DNA from: Paenibacillus macerans
GTDB lineage: Bacteria; Bacillota; Bacilli; Paenibacillales; Paenibacillaceae
Assembly: GCF_023715465.1 (NCBI RefSeq)
Contig: NZ_JAMBOE010000001.1
Location: 868,001-932,000, forward strand
Length of the DNA stretch: 64,000 nt
Direction of reading: 5' to 3'
Shown: in pieces, positions 37,881 through 46,480 of the stretch
Position numbering within the stretch: the stretch's first letter is position 1
How the letters are laid out: the number at the start of each line of letters is the position of its first letter
Translations under genes and position numbers: made by a program
The notes under the pieces: generated by a model
What the model was told of the DNA's origin: nothing
Database searches by the model: none
The model's input: only the letters and a program-made list of their open reading frames with translations

Positions 37881-38014
37881 AACGGACAGGAGAGCCGCTA
37901 TTTGCTTGAAAACGGCCAGAGACGTGCGTATTATCACCGAATAAGGCCCGTGGTGTCCGTTACATTTTGAAAACCGTTGTTTTCAGCGAAATAGCGGCGC
38001 TGGAGTCCGTTAGG
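37881..38014. repeat. GGACACCAG-type modular repeat, locus 3
   Basis: Inverted ~40-bp units: a forward unit at 37881-37917 (AACGGACAGGAGAGCCGCTA then TTTGCTTGAAAACGG) and a reverse unit at about 37973-38014 whose complement reads CCTAACGGACTCCAGCGCC then GCTATTTCGCTGAAAAC. A partial reverse unit (GGTGTCCGTTACATTTTGAAAA) lies between. The units match the building blocks of the elements at 7476 and 44526. It fills the gap between the rpsT terminator and the holA stop. Confidence 0.65.
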
Positions 38015-38079
38015 ATTCGCCTTACACGATTTCCGGATTGTTCTGCCAACTCCGGCCGGAAGCGCCGCCTGCATATAGG

Positions 38080-39099
38080 TCATGCCCCCAATTTAAGCAA
38101 AAAGAGCTCCAAGCCGAGCACTTTGTCGACGCCGCCGCTTTTCATCCGGTAATCCAGTTCGGCGAGCTCGGAAATAATTTCCCGCAGCCGCCCGGCTTCG
38201 AATTTCCGCGCCTGCTCGCCGGCCAACTTGACGACGTAGGGGTGCAGGCTAAGCTGCGAGGCGATTTGCTGCTGCGAGTAGCTTTGCCGGCCCAGATCCT
38301 TTACCTGCATCATAATCCGGAACTGGCGAGCGATCAGCGCCGCGATCTTGATCGGTTCTTCACGCTGCTTGAGCAGCTCGTAGAAAATGCCTAATGCCTT
38401 CTCCAACCGCAGCGCGGCGATATGCTCGACCATCACAAACACGTTCTGCTCCGTGCTGCGGGCGACAAGCTGCTCGACGGCGGCCATGTCGATCGTGCCT
38501 CCGGCTCCGGCGTACAGGCACAGCTTGTCCGCCTCCGCCGCCAGCGCGGCCATTTGCACACCACCGGCCGCAATCAGCGCCTCCGCGGCTTCCTTGCCGA
38601 TCCGGCAGCCGCGTTTCTCCACCTCGTGCACGACCCACTGCACGAGTTCGGACCCGCCCAGCGGCATAAACGACAAAGCCGTCCCGGAAGCCTTCATCGC
38701 CTTCACGATCTTTTTACGTTCGTCGAGCTTCTCGGCGTAGACGACAAACACGATTACGCTGTGCTCCGCCGGATTGCCGATATACGCCTGCAGCGCCTCC
38801 ACCTTGTGCTCGATTTTGCCGCCCTCTTTGCCCGCCGTAAACAACCCGGCGTCGCGGACGACGATCAGCTTGCGCTCAACGAGAAAAGGCAGTGTCTCGG
38901 CCTCCTCCATCACCACTTCAATCGGCGTCTCGGCCAGATCGAATACCGCCATGGCGAAGTCCTTCTGGTCCCGGTCGACCAGCTTGTCCTGCAGCAGCCC
39001 GACAAACTCCTGTATTTGATATTTCTCCGTGCCGTAGCATAAATATAACGGGGAAATCCGCCCCTGTTTGATATCCTTTACCGCTGTTTTTGCGTCCAA
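38080..39099 (-). CDS. holA: DNA polymerase III subunit delta
   Basis: Clamp-loader delta subunit (YqeN in B. subtilis), 339 aa, from a TTG start with AAGGAGAGG upstream. The N-terminal ATPase-like domain begins DIKQGRISPLYLCYGTEKYQ. The helical C-terminal region has the family pattern around ALRLEKALGIFYELLKQREEPIKI and ARQFRIMMQVKDLGRQ. It sits between the anti-sigma gene and rpsT, as in related genomes where comEC-holA-rpsT is conserved; here the sigma/anti-sigma pair interrupts comEC-holA. Confidence 0.95.
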   Translation of the reverse strand: MDAKTAVKDIKQGRISPLYLCYGTEKYQIQEFVGLLQDKLVDRDQKDFAMAVFDLAETPIEVVMEEAETLPFLVERKLIVVRDAGLFTAGKEGGKIEHKVEALQAYIGNPAEHSVIVFVVYAEKLDERKKIVKAMKASGTALSFMPLGGSELVQWVVHEVEKRGCRIGKEAAEALIAAGGVQMAALAAEADKLCLYAGAGGTIDMAAVEQLVARSTEQNVFVMVEHIAALRLEKALGIFYELLKQREEPIKIAALIARQFRIMMQVKDLGRQSYSQQQIASQLSLHPYVVKLAGEQARKFEAGRLREIISELAELDYRMKSGGVDKVLGLELFLLKLGA

Positions 39100-39185
39100 C
39101 TCGGCCTCTCCTTCCGCAACGCATTGCCTATTCCCTATGATACTTCGAAAACGGCCAATAGTCCAAATCCGGGGCCAAAAGCAAA

Positions 39186-39222
39186 CAGAGAGACCTCTGC
39201 CTCGCGGCGAAAGGTCCCTCTG
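39186..39222 (-). terminator. Terminator of the sigma/anti-sigma operon
   Basis: CAGAG-AGACCT (39186-39196) pairs imperfectly with AAGGTCCCTCTG (39211-39222). Read leftward it is followed by TTTGCTTTTGG. The rest of the 310-bp gap upstream of holA holds nothing recognisable. Confidence 0.55.
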
Positions 39223-39410
39223 TCCCAGAACATCTATATAAACGCGGGCAGAAAAGCTCTAGAAACTTTCCCGCTTGCGGTCATACGACGATCAGGGTTC
39301 CAATCCTTTGTCTCTATACTTATAACCTATTCCATATCTCCCAAAAAGGTGACTGCCTTAAAGCTCTTGCCCCGCCCAATTTTGTGAGTTTCTTTATCTG
39401 ATTGAGGGCT

Positions 39411-40721
39411 TTACGGCTGATCAGTTGAGCTGCCGTTTGTGGGGGCTCGGTTTGTGGAAACTCCGTTTGTAGAAGCCCCGTTCGTAGAAGCTCCATTCGT
39501 GGAGGTGCCGTCCTCCGTGGAAGCCCCGTTCGCGGAAGCATCCGCCTTGGCTGCCGCCTCAACCGAATGGGCCGTCACGGCTCCGTCTTTTGCAGTCTCA
39601 TAGTTAAAAGTTTTGCTGTCCTCCGACCACTCGCCCTGAACCCATTCTCCACCCAGCGTATGATCGGAAACAAGCGTTTTTTTCTGATCGGACTCTTTTT
39701 TGTATATATACAGATGTCCGTCCTTCACCTCAGCCTCGTAGGCTCCGTCCGGAGAAGTCCAGGTAGTCGGGGCTTTAGGCACAACAGCGGTAATCCCCAT
39801 CATCGATTGATTCGGATCGGCTTCTCGGGAGATACCCTGCTGAACAATCCCCGGTTCCAGGGTCTTTCCGTCATCACCGTTCGCTGCACCGGAGGTTCCG
39901 AGCTGGCCGGCCGACGCTTCGGTATTATCCGTTCCTTTCTGAGCCGAGCCTCCTCCGCCATTGCTTGCCGGAGCACCGGTCGCGTCAGCCAGCGCTTCTT
40001 CCTCCGGGGTTTCCTTCCCCTTGGCAGAATCGCCGGAATCCTGAGCGTCCGCTGCCCCTTTCTCAGGAAGGCTGCCGGTTTCGCCGCTGTTTGCGGAGGA
40101 CTTAAGTTCCTCTTCAGGCGGAGCCGTCTGCGCCGAATCGCTTGCCCCGCTTTGACCGCCGGCCGAGCCCGCATCTGCCCCATCCTTGCTTATGAACAGC
40201 CGGGCGATATCTTCCGGTTCGCCCGCCGCCCCTGCATCGTCCGCGCTTGGCGATTGATCGCTTGCGCTCTTCAAGGCGATTTCGGCGTTGGGAACCGTTC
40301 GCGGCTCATACTGATAAATAAACACGCCCAGGATCAACGCCGCCGCCACGCCCAGCGACCCGTACCGATAAATGCGGGCCCGGCGCGAGTTTGAGCTTTG
40401 CTCGCGTTCCTGCTTGCCGCTTCGGCCCAGCGCAGGGGAGCTTTCGGTCATCATCGGCAGGGCGTCCATTTCGGATACGCTGCCTTCCCGGCGGGCCTGA
40501 TCGATCGCGTCCAATTGCGGAAGAATCGCATCGACCAGGCTGTAATTCGGGACGACCTTCGGCAGGTCCTCGAGCTGCGCGGACAGCTTGTTCAGCCATT
40601 CAAACTGCTCGGCGCAATCCTGGCAATGATGAATATGTTCAAACAGAAGAGAAGTTTCCTCTTCGTTCAAATCCCGATCGAGATAACGATTCATCCATTC
40701 CACCGCCTCCTGGCAATTCAT
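39411..40721 (-). CDS. Zinc-finger anti-sigma factor with long extracellular domain
   Basis: A 436-aa single-pass anti-sigma factor partnering the ECF sigma gene just upstream. The N-terminal ZAS domain has the zinc motif HIHHCQDC (HxxxCxxC) at about residues 29-36, with an earlier Cys3. One transmembrane helix (YGSLGVAAALILGVFIY) lies near residue 120-137. About 170 Ser/Ala/Asp/Gly-rich residues follow, then a compact beta-rich segment (WTSPDGAYEAEVKDGHLYIY) and a C-terminal tail of Ser-Thr-Asn-Gly-Ala repeats. The start overlaps the sigma stop (ATGA). The sensed signal is unknown. Confidence 0.88.
   Translation of the reverse strand: MNCQEAVEWMNRYLDRDLNEEETSLLFEHIHHCQDCAEQFEWLNKLSAQLEDLPKVVPNYSLVDAILPQLDAIDQARREGSVSEMDALPMMTESSPALGRSGKQEREQSSNSRRARIYRYGSLGVAAALILGVFIYQYEPRTVPNAEIALKSASDQSPSADDAGAAGEPEDIARLFISKDGADAGSAGGQSGASDSAQTAPPEEELKSSANSGETGSLPEKGAADAQDSGDSAKGKETPEEEALADATGAPASNGGGGSAQKGTDNTEASAGQLGTSGAANGDDGKTLEPGIVQQGISREADPNQSMMGITAVVPKAPTTWTSPDGAYEAEVKDGHLYIYKKESDQKKTLVSDHTLGGEWVQGEWSEDSKTFNYETAKDGAVTAHSVEAAAKADASANGASTEDGTSTNGASTNGASTNGVSTNRAPTNGSSTDQP
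39431..39505 (-). repeat. 15-bp tandem repeat encoding an STNGA tail
   Basis: Five consecutive 15-bp units of the kind CTCCGTTTGTAGAAG encode five-residue repeats (STNGA, STNGV, STNRA type) at the extracellular C-terminus of the anti-sigma factor. Unit number could vary by slippage. Confidence 0.8.
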
Positions 40722-41266
40722 CCTGATACACCACCTTTCTGATAATCTCGAAGTAAATGCTGCAGCTGCTGCCTGGCTCTAAACAGATAGGATTTAACGG
40801 TGTTCAAGGGCAGGTTCAGACTGTCGGCAATTTCGTTATAGGAAAAGTCCTGCAAATATCTCAGCACAACCACCGACTTGTGATGCTCCGGGAGCTGCTC
40901 GATCGCGGTGCGGATATCCTCGGCCAAATAGCCGGTCATCACCTCATGTTCAACGCTGTCGTTGCCCTGAAACACCATTTCATGCTCTTCGATCGAAACC
41001 GTCGGTTTATTCCTTCGAAATTTGTCGATGCAGATGTTCGTCACGATTCGCTGCACCCAAGTTTTAAATTGAGCTTTCTCCTCATATGAACCGATTTTGG
41101 TATAAATGCGGATAAGTGCCTCCTGAGCGGCGTCGTGCGCATCCTGCTCGTTGTTTAATATATAATAAGCTGTCCGGTACACATGCTGTTCAATCTCTCG
41201 CAATAGGGTGATTAGAGCGTCGCGATCGCCCTCTTGAGCGGCTCTGATGAGACCTTGCTCCACCAC
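40718..41266 (-). CDS. ECF RNA polymerase sigma factor, SigW-like
   Basis: About 182 aa; the start is one of two adjacent GTG codons at 41261-41266 behind GGGGGAG. Region 2 is visible at HVYRTAYYILNNEQDAHDAAQEALIRIYTKI and region 4 at LPEHHKSVVVLRYLQDFSYN followed by EIADSLNLPLNTVKSYLFRA. No region 3, as in ECF factors. It is followed by its anti-sigma gene with a 4-bp overlap and preceded by an ECF-type promoter, so it is probably autoregulated. The envelope-stress role is inferred from the SigW/SigX-like grouping. Confidence 0.93.
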   Translation of the reverse strand: MVEQGLIRAAQEGDRDALITLLREIEQHVYRTAYYILNNEQDAHDAAQEALIRIYTKIGSYEEKAQFKTWVQRIVTNICIDKFRRNKPTVSIEEHEMVFQGNDSVEHEVMTGYLAEDIRTAIEQLPEHHKSVVVLRYLQDFSYNEIADSLNLPLNTVKSYLFRARQQLQHLLRDYQKGGVSG

Positions 41267-41291
41267 AAAGGCTCCCCCTTTCTTGCAACTA

Positions 41292-41323
41292 CTCAGACGC
41301 TGGCGTCCGACAAAATGTTGCAA
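41292..41323 (-). promoter_or_regulatory. ECF-type promoter of the sigma operon
   Basis: On the minus strand TTGCAACATTT (41313-41323) is followed after about 13-14 nt by CGTCTGAG (41292-41299). This fits the AAC-containing -35 and CGTC-containing -10 of ECF promoters and suggests autoregulation. Confidence 0.7.
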
Positions 41324-41463
41324 TGTTGTTACTATTTTAGAAAAATATTTATTTGGAATAAAAGTCCGTGACCCCTGGATATCCCATTAATCTCACCTAT
41401 GATACCAAAAAAAACAGGCCCCGTCATCCATGCTTCCACGCAGCCTGATAAAATCCCGGAGAA

Positions 41464-44328
41464 TCATTGTTGCGCAAGCTTATTACGGATCTGAATCCGG
41501 CCTTCCCGCACCTTTAGCTGCACTCCGCCCATCCGGTCGGTGCGGAAAACACGGGTACCCTGCGCTTCCAGCCGCGCCATGACCGTCGGATGCGGATGCC
41601 CGTAACTATTGGATGCACCGACGGAGATCAGGACGGTCTCCGGCCGCCAGTACCCCAGCCACTCGGCTGAGGTCGACGTTTTGCTGCCGTGATGAGCCAC
41701 CTTCATCACCTCGACGGGATGCCCGTTCTCCGTCCCCACCATTTCCAACACTTCCCGCTCCGCCGCTTCATCCATATCGCCGGTGAACAAAAACCGGGCT
41801 CCGCTCATCTGCAGCAGGAACACGATCGACCGGTGATTTTGCTTCTCATCGAATGGAATCGCTTCTGCCCCTGTTCCTTCGGCGGCTGCTTGGGGATATA
41901 AAATGTCAAGCTTCGTTTCGGCGTCCGGCTTTAAAGTCATGCCCCTAGCCGCCGAATAGACCGGGATATCCCGGGACAGAGCGGTTTTCATCAATTTCTT
42001 CATGGTGGCGGATTCGGCCAGGCTTCCGTTAATCACCAGCGCCTCCACCGGGAATTCCTCGATTACAGCCTGCAGTCCGCCGATGTGATCCTGATCGCCA
42101 TGGGTTAAAAAGACGGCGCCCAGGCGGTGGATCCCCCGTTTTTTTAGCAGCGGAACGACCGTCTTCGCCCCGACTTCAAACGGCTCCCTCCTGTTCCTCC
42201 AGCTATCGGAAGCTTTGCGGAACGAAACGGTGCCGCCTCCGTCCACAAGAATATGAACGCCGGAGGGCGCCGTAATGAGCGCGCAATCCCCTTGTCCCAC
42301 ATCGATAAATTCGATGTTCCCGACGTTCTTGGTATACGCCGGACGGTACCCGGTTACAATCAGCAGTACAAGGCCGGCCGCTATTGCTATGCGCAAAACT
42401 CCCCTGCGCCGGTTGGCGGCCCACCGCCATACTTTTAAGGCAACTGACGTAACGGACTCCCCCTGAAGCCTGCCCCAGCCGCCGGCATTCCACTGGTGCT
42501 GATCCCAGCCACCCCCGGCGATGTTCACCTCTTGGTTGCGGCCATGCCGGTTCGGTCGTTTCCCTGTGCCCGAGGCCATCGTTCCGGCCGGAACGGGCGA
42601 AAGCGGCACCGTTTCATCGTCCATGACAACGGCCGCTAATAAATTCTGCTTTTCCCGCCGCGAACTCCAATAAAAAAGCAAAAATACAGCCCCGTAATAT
42701 CCGGCGATCCACAGTAAGGAAGGGGATTTCCAATAGGTCATGAAGCCGCTTCGTTCACCAAGCCAGCCTGTGGCCCAAAACGTCGCCGAATTCAGCAGCC
42801 GTACCGGAACAGCCGCCCAGTCGCCAAGCCGGTATGCGAAAAAGCTGAGCAGAAGCGCCGCCGTCCCCATAGGCAGCGCCAGCGCTCCAATGACGGGAAC
42901 AATCAGCAAATTTGCCGCCAGCGACAAGAGGGAAAACTGGTTAAAATAGTAGATCGTTAAAGGAAACGAAACGATTTCCGCCGCCAGCGTAATGGCTACG
43001 CTCCCCCGGAGTTTAGGCGGAAGCCAGCTGAAATAAGGAGAGATCAGCGGGACGAAAACGATCAGCCCGGCGGTGACCGCAAACGAAAGCTGAAAGCTGA
43101 CGTTCAGCAAAAAATAAGGGTCCCAAAGCAGCATCATAAGCGCCGCGGCCGACAGCACATTGATGCTGTCCTTGAGCTTCCCCCGCCTCAGCAAATAGAT
43201 GCCGAGCATCGTCATGATCCCTGAGCGGATCACGGACGGCGAAAATCCGGTGATCAGCACGTAGGCCGGGACAAAAAACAACACGACGATCAGCGCGGTC
43301 TCCCGGCTGACCCGGCATAAACGCAGCAGCCAAAAAATGATCGCCACATTGATCGCTACATGACTGCCCGAAATCGCCAAAATATGCGTCATGCCAAGCT
43401 GGGTGAACTCCGCGTATTTCTCCGGTTCCAGCTCATCCTGAAGCCCGATCAGCAGGCCCTTCATGTAACCGGCCTGCCAGCCCGGAAACAAGCGCTCGAT
43501 CCGCTCGCCCAAATAAGCGCGAAAGGCGTCGATCTCCCCGAACAGTGCGGCAGCGCTCCAATTGCCGGGGAGCACGTTTAACGCGGATGCGCCGGCCGCC
43601 TTGACCAGCCAATGGATGCGCTGGTTATGCAAATAGCGGCGGTAGTCGAAGCCCTCAAAGTTGCGGGCCGGCTCCGGCCGCTCAAGGGTGCCTTCTAGAA
43701 TAATATTCTGCCCACGACGCCAGGAGGCGGCCGTGCTCAACTCCTCCTCTGCCTCCAAACGCAGCTGTACCGCCACCTTCTCACCGCCAGGAATGTCCCC
43801 TTCCTCCAGCGCTTTCTTCAAGTCGCCTTCGCCGGAACGGGCGATCCGGCGGAGCCGCAGCGTGAAGTCGGCCCTGTCGCCATCGATGTCCACCGGCGAA
43901 ACGATCGTGCCTTCCATCCGTACAGCGAGCTCGTCAAGGGGGTCCTGATCAGCGGACCGCTCGGCGGTTAGCCCGTCAGATGGCCCCCGCTGGCCGGACA
44001 GCTTAGCGGCTAGACCGTCAGATGGCCCCCGCTGGCCGGACAGCCCAGCAGTTAGTCCAACAACCGTCTCGTTCCCACCGGTCAAAGCATGTTCAATCCG
44101 GCTCGTATTTTGGGCTTCGTTATACTGCCAATAGGCGGCGCCCAAAGAAAATGCCAGCCACAACACCGCCAGCCGTCGCCAAGGCCAACGTCCCATCACC
44201 AACAGCGCCGGACAAACCAGCGTAATCCCGCCCCACAGCAGCCAAAACCGGCCGTTGCCGAGCAGTATGGTCAAACCGCTGCCGGCTATCCAGCAGCAAA
44301 CGATAGCGGTTAAAGGTCTACGGAACAT
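41464..44328 (-). CDS. comEC: DNA internalization competence protein ComEC/Rec2
   Basis: Polytopic channel for uptake of transforming DNA, 954 aa, longer than the 776 aa of B. subtilis. The N-terminal hydrophobic pair is followed by an OB-fold-type soluble domain, the Competence membrane domain (GMTHILAISGSHVAINVAI at about residue 330), and a C-terminal metallo-beta-lactamase domain with VFLTHGDQDHIGGLQAVIEE. An extra 14-residue tandem repeat lies near residue 95-135 and a Gly/Asn/Trp-rich insertion between the membrane and nuclease-like domains. AGGAGG precedes the ATG. It follows comEB after the spacer repeats and a terminator, so it has its own promoter. Confidence 0.95.
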   Translation of the reverse strand: MFRRPLTAIVCCWIAGSGLTILLGNGRFWLLWGGITLVCPALLVMGRWPWRRLAVLWLAFSLGAAYWQYNEAQNTSRIEHALTGGNETVVGLTAGLSGQRGPSDGLAAKLSGQRGPSDGLTAERSADQDPLDELAVRMEGTIVSPVDIDGDRADFTLRLRRIARSGEGDLKKALEEGDIPGGEKVAVQLRLEAEEELSTAASWRRGQNIILEGTLERPEPARNFEGFDYRRYLHNQRIHWLVKAAGASALNVLPGNWSAAALFGEIDAFRAYLGERIERLFPGWQAGYMKGLLIGLQDELEPEKYAEFTQLGMTHILAISGSHVAINVAIIFWLLRLCRVSRETALIVVLFFVPAYVLITGFSPSVIRSGIMTMLGIYLLRRGKLKDSINVLSAAALMMLLWDPYFLLNVSFQLSFAVTAGLIVFVPLISPYFSWLPPKLRGSVAITLAAEIVSFPLTIYYFNQFSLLSLAANLLIVPVIGALALPMGTAALLLSFFAYRLGDWAAVPVRLLNSATFWATGWLGERSGFMTYWKSPSLLWIAGYYGAVFLLFYWSSRREKQNLLAAVVMDDETVPLSPVPAGTMASGTGKRPNRHGRNQEVNIAGGGWDQHQWNAGGWGRLQGESVTSVALKVWRWAANRRRGVLRIAIAAGLVLLIVTGYRPAYTKNVGNIEFIDVGQGDCALITAPSGVHILVDGGGTVSFRKASDSWRNRREPFEVGAKTVVPLLKKRGIHRLGAVFLTHGDQDHIGGLQAVIEEFPVEALVINGSLAESATMKKLMKTALSRDIPVYSAARGMTLKPDAETKLDILYPQAAAEGTGAEAIPFDEKQNHRSIVFLLQMSGARFLFTGDMDEAAEREVLEMVGTENGHPVEVMKVAHHGSKTSTSAEWLGYWRPETVLISVGASNSYGHPHPTVMARLEAQGTRVFRTDRMGGVQLKVREGRIQIRNKLAQQ
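43923..44048 (-). repeat. 42-bp tandem repeat inside comEC
   Basis: Three 42-bp units, two almost identical, encode LSGQRGPSDGLAAK, LSGQRGPSDGLTAE and a diverged RSADQDPLDELAVR. They lie between the first hydrophobic region and the OB-like domain and keep the reading frame. Confidence 0.85.
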
Positions 44329-44525
44329 TATAAGTCCTCCTTCCTTTCAGATGGCGGCCACGCCTGACATAAGTCTTCGCCATCGTTTAAGACTCCTGCC
44401 TCCAACAAGCCCACTCTCCGGCCTGCGGTCGGGCTCTGATTTGTGCTCCAGTGCAGGGTATAAAAGGGGTTTAAGAAAAATGCCTGTCGGCGTCCTTTAG
44501 TGGCTCTGACTTCTACTTTGGACGG

Positions 44526-44812
44526 ACGTTGCTCTAAGGGACACCAGCGACCTTATCTGCCCATTTCCCGGGTATTTCCCAGCCTAACGGACACAGGCGG
44601 CCCTATTTCGCTCCAAACCAGTTCATACAGGCCGATTTGAGGTAAATAACGTCATCTGTGTCCGTCTACATTTTGCAAACTCCCGTTTTCACGAAAATAA
44701 CGGCTCTGGTGTCCCTTAGCCCCCAGGTTCCTCTTGTCCTCCCCTCTCTACCTGCGCATCGCCCTATTCCACCCCGAAAAGTTATAATTTCTATACTGTT
44801 AAGAAAAAAAGC
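44526..44812. repeat. Dispersed ~285-bp intergenic repeat, copy B
   Basis: Second copy of the element at 7476-7761, again located directly 3' of a leftward gene's terminator and ending in TTAAGAAAAAAA. Left inverted end CTAAGGGACACCAG (about 44533-44546) matches the right end CTGGTGTCCCTTAG (about 44706-44719) perfectly. An inner pair TAACGGACACAG/CTGTGTCCGT is also inverted. About 200 bp to its left (44329-44525) nothing is recognised. Confidence 0.8.
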
Positions 44813-44842
44813 ACCTCATCCGCCCAAGGGCGGATGAGGTGC
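44804..44842 (-). terminator. comEB terminator
   Basis: GCACCTCATCCGCCC (44811-44825) and GGGCGGATGAGGTGC (44828-44842) form a perfect 15-bp stem with a 2-nt loop. It is followed leftward by seven T. Confidence 0.95.
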
Positions 44843-44869
44843 TTCCTGCATCCAGGTAAATCGCTGGGT

Positions 44870-44958
44870 ATATCCTTATAAATCATAGTATATATCCTTA
44901 TAAATCATAGTATATATCCTTATAAATCATGCGCATATATCCGTACATATCATAGCAT
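44870..44958. repeat. 22-bp tandem repeat, four copies
   Basis: Units ATATCCTTATAAATCATAG plus TAT at 44870-44891 and 44892-44913 are identical. 44914-44936 and 44937-44958 are diverged. It lies between the comEB stop and its terminator and so is transcribed as 3' UTR. Confidence 0.9.
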
Positions 44959-44979
44959 ATTTATTCGGTCTGCTGCCGG

Positions 44980-45498
44980 TTATTCTTCCACACCGGCAAC
45001 GGTTTCCGGCGGCGGCTGGTACGATTCCAAACGACGGAATCGGATGCCTTTTTGCTGCATCATGGCCGTCACCTTGCCTGAATCTTTGGGATAAGGCCGG
45101 TGAAACACGATTTCCGTAATGCCGCTGTTGGCCAGCATGTTGGCGCAGGTCCAGCAAGGCTCGTCCGTAACGTAGACGCTGGAGCCTTCCCGGTCAATGC
45201 GATCGGTGAACAGCAGCAGGTTTTGCTCGGCGTGAATCGTGCGTACGCAGCGCTGTTTTTTCACCATTTTTTCTTCTCCGTTTTCGCTGACGACCTCGTA
45301 TTCCTCCGCGATCATGCAGCCGGCTTCCGAGCAGTCGGGAACGCCTGAAGGAGCACCGTTATAGGCCGTTCCGAGCAGCTTTTTGCCCTGGACAAGAACG
45401 GCTCCGACATGCCGGCGGCTGCAGCGCGACCGTGTTGATACCATATATGCGATATCCATGAAATACGTATCCCAATCTTTGCGTTGATCCGGATTCAT
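44980..45498 (-). CDS. comEB: dCMP deaminase, ComEB-like
   Basis: A 172-aa zinc deaminase converting dCMP to dUMP. The catalytic HAEQN (TIHAEQNLLLF) and the zinc PCWTCANML motif are intact, as are the nucleotide-site residues in YNGAPSG and the extra zinc-type Cys/His in the N-terminal insertion. It lies 19 bp after comEA in the comE locus. In Bacillus ComEB is dispensable for competence, and its link to DNA uptake is positional. Confidence 0.93.
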   Translation of the reverse strand: MNPDQRKDWDTYFMDIAYMVSTRSRCSRRHVGAVLVQGKKLLGTAYNGAPSGVPDCSEAGCMIAEEYEVVSENGEEKMVKKQRCVRTIHAEQNLLLFTDRIDREGSSVYVTDEPCWTCANMLANSGITEIVFHRPYPKDSGKVTAMMQQKGIRFRRLESYQPPPETVAGVEE

Positions 45499-45517
45499 CC
45501 CTTTGGCTCTCCTGTTC

Positions 45518-46261
45518 TTACAGTCTGATATATGGCTTCATTTTTTCCAGCATCTTGTCCCCGATCCCTTTCACCTTCGTCAAATCGCTTAAGGATGCGA
45601 AGGGGCCGTGTGCGGTACGGTAGTCGATGATGGCCTGCGCTTTTTTCTCGCCGATGCCGGGAATGTCCTGCAGCTCGGTAAGCCCCGCCTGATTGATGCT
45701 GATCAGGCTGGTGTCCACCTGCTGCTGCGGTGCAGCGGATGAAGCCGAGCTGCCGGCCGTAGAAGCGGCGGCGGCTGTTCCGGCCGCCTGTTCGCCCATA
45801 TTCGGCGGGTTACCGGCAGTGGCATTGCCGGTTGCCGGATTGCCGGCAGTCAGCTCGCCTGCCTTTTCGGAGGCCGCACCGGCGGCCGAACCCGATGCTG
45901 AACTCGCTGCCGGGCCCGACGCCGTAGCGGTATTTGCCGCCGTCCCGCCCACAGCCGTTCCATCCGTGCCGCCGCCCGCTGCACTCCCGCCGGTTATTCC
46001 CAAGCCTTGCGTCACTCCGCTCTGATCCGCCTTGCCGGCGTCCCCTGCCAAGGCAGCTCCACCTGCCTTGGCAGCACTGCTTGCCGCCCCGCCTCCTGCT
46101 CCGGCAGACGCCTCCTCGGCCTGCAGCGCCGAAGCCACCTCGGCGTTCAGCGGAACCCAGCCTTCAATCCCGGCCGGTTTGCTTCCGCCAACCACAAGCA
46201 GCATCAGGCCGGCGCCAATAACGGCGGATACGACCGATGTCAGCACATACTCTTTTCTCAT
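45518..46261 (-). CDS. comEA: Competence DNA receptor ComEA
   Basis: Membrane-anchored double-strand DNA receptor, 247 aa from the ATG at 46261 (MRKEYVLTSVVSAVIGAG). A transmembrane helix lies at residues 5-25. A small soluble segment precedes a 100-residue Ala/Gly-rich linker. The C-terminal helix-hairpin-helix pair (LQDIPGIGEKKAQAIIDYR and LTKVKGIGDKMLEKM) binds DNA. The linker is longer and more repetitive (AxG/AGN repeats) than in B. subtilis. It heads comEA-comEB and is divergent from comER. Confidence 0.95.
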   Translation of the reverse strand: MRKEYVLTSVVSAVIGAGLMLLVVGGSKPAGIEGWVPLNAEVASALQAEEASAGAGGGAASSAAKAGGAALAGDAGKADQSGVTQGLGITGGSAAGGGTDGTAVGGTAANTATASGPAASSASGSAAGAASEKAGELTAGNPATGNATAGNPPNMGEQAAGTAAAASTAGSSASSAAPQQQVDTSLISINQAGLTELQDIPGIGEKKAQAIIDYRTAHGPFASLSDLTKVKGIGDKMLEKMKPYIRL

Positions 46262-46480
46262 GTCCTGCCACCCCAATCTTAAAAGAATCTGCCCGATAAG
46301 GTCATGAAGATCCAATCAAGATGCATACATATTTATACAGGTGAAGTAGAAACGATAGGTCCGCCGGCAATAACCGTGGGCAAAGGGCCGTTCGTTTCTA
46401 ACGTGAAAATCGAGTTCGCTGTGAAGTTATGATCCATGATGGCAACGAAAAGTGCGTCACGCACGGAAAGGGGAACCCGG

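Noticed and set aside
44870..44958. Possible CRISPR array
   Set aside because: The repeats are contiguous with no spacers, and no cas gene is in the window.
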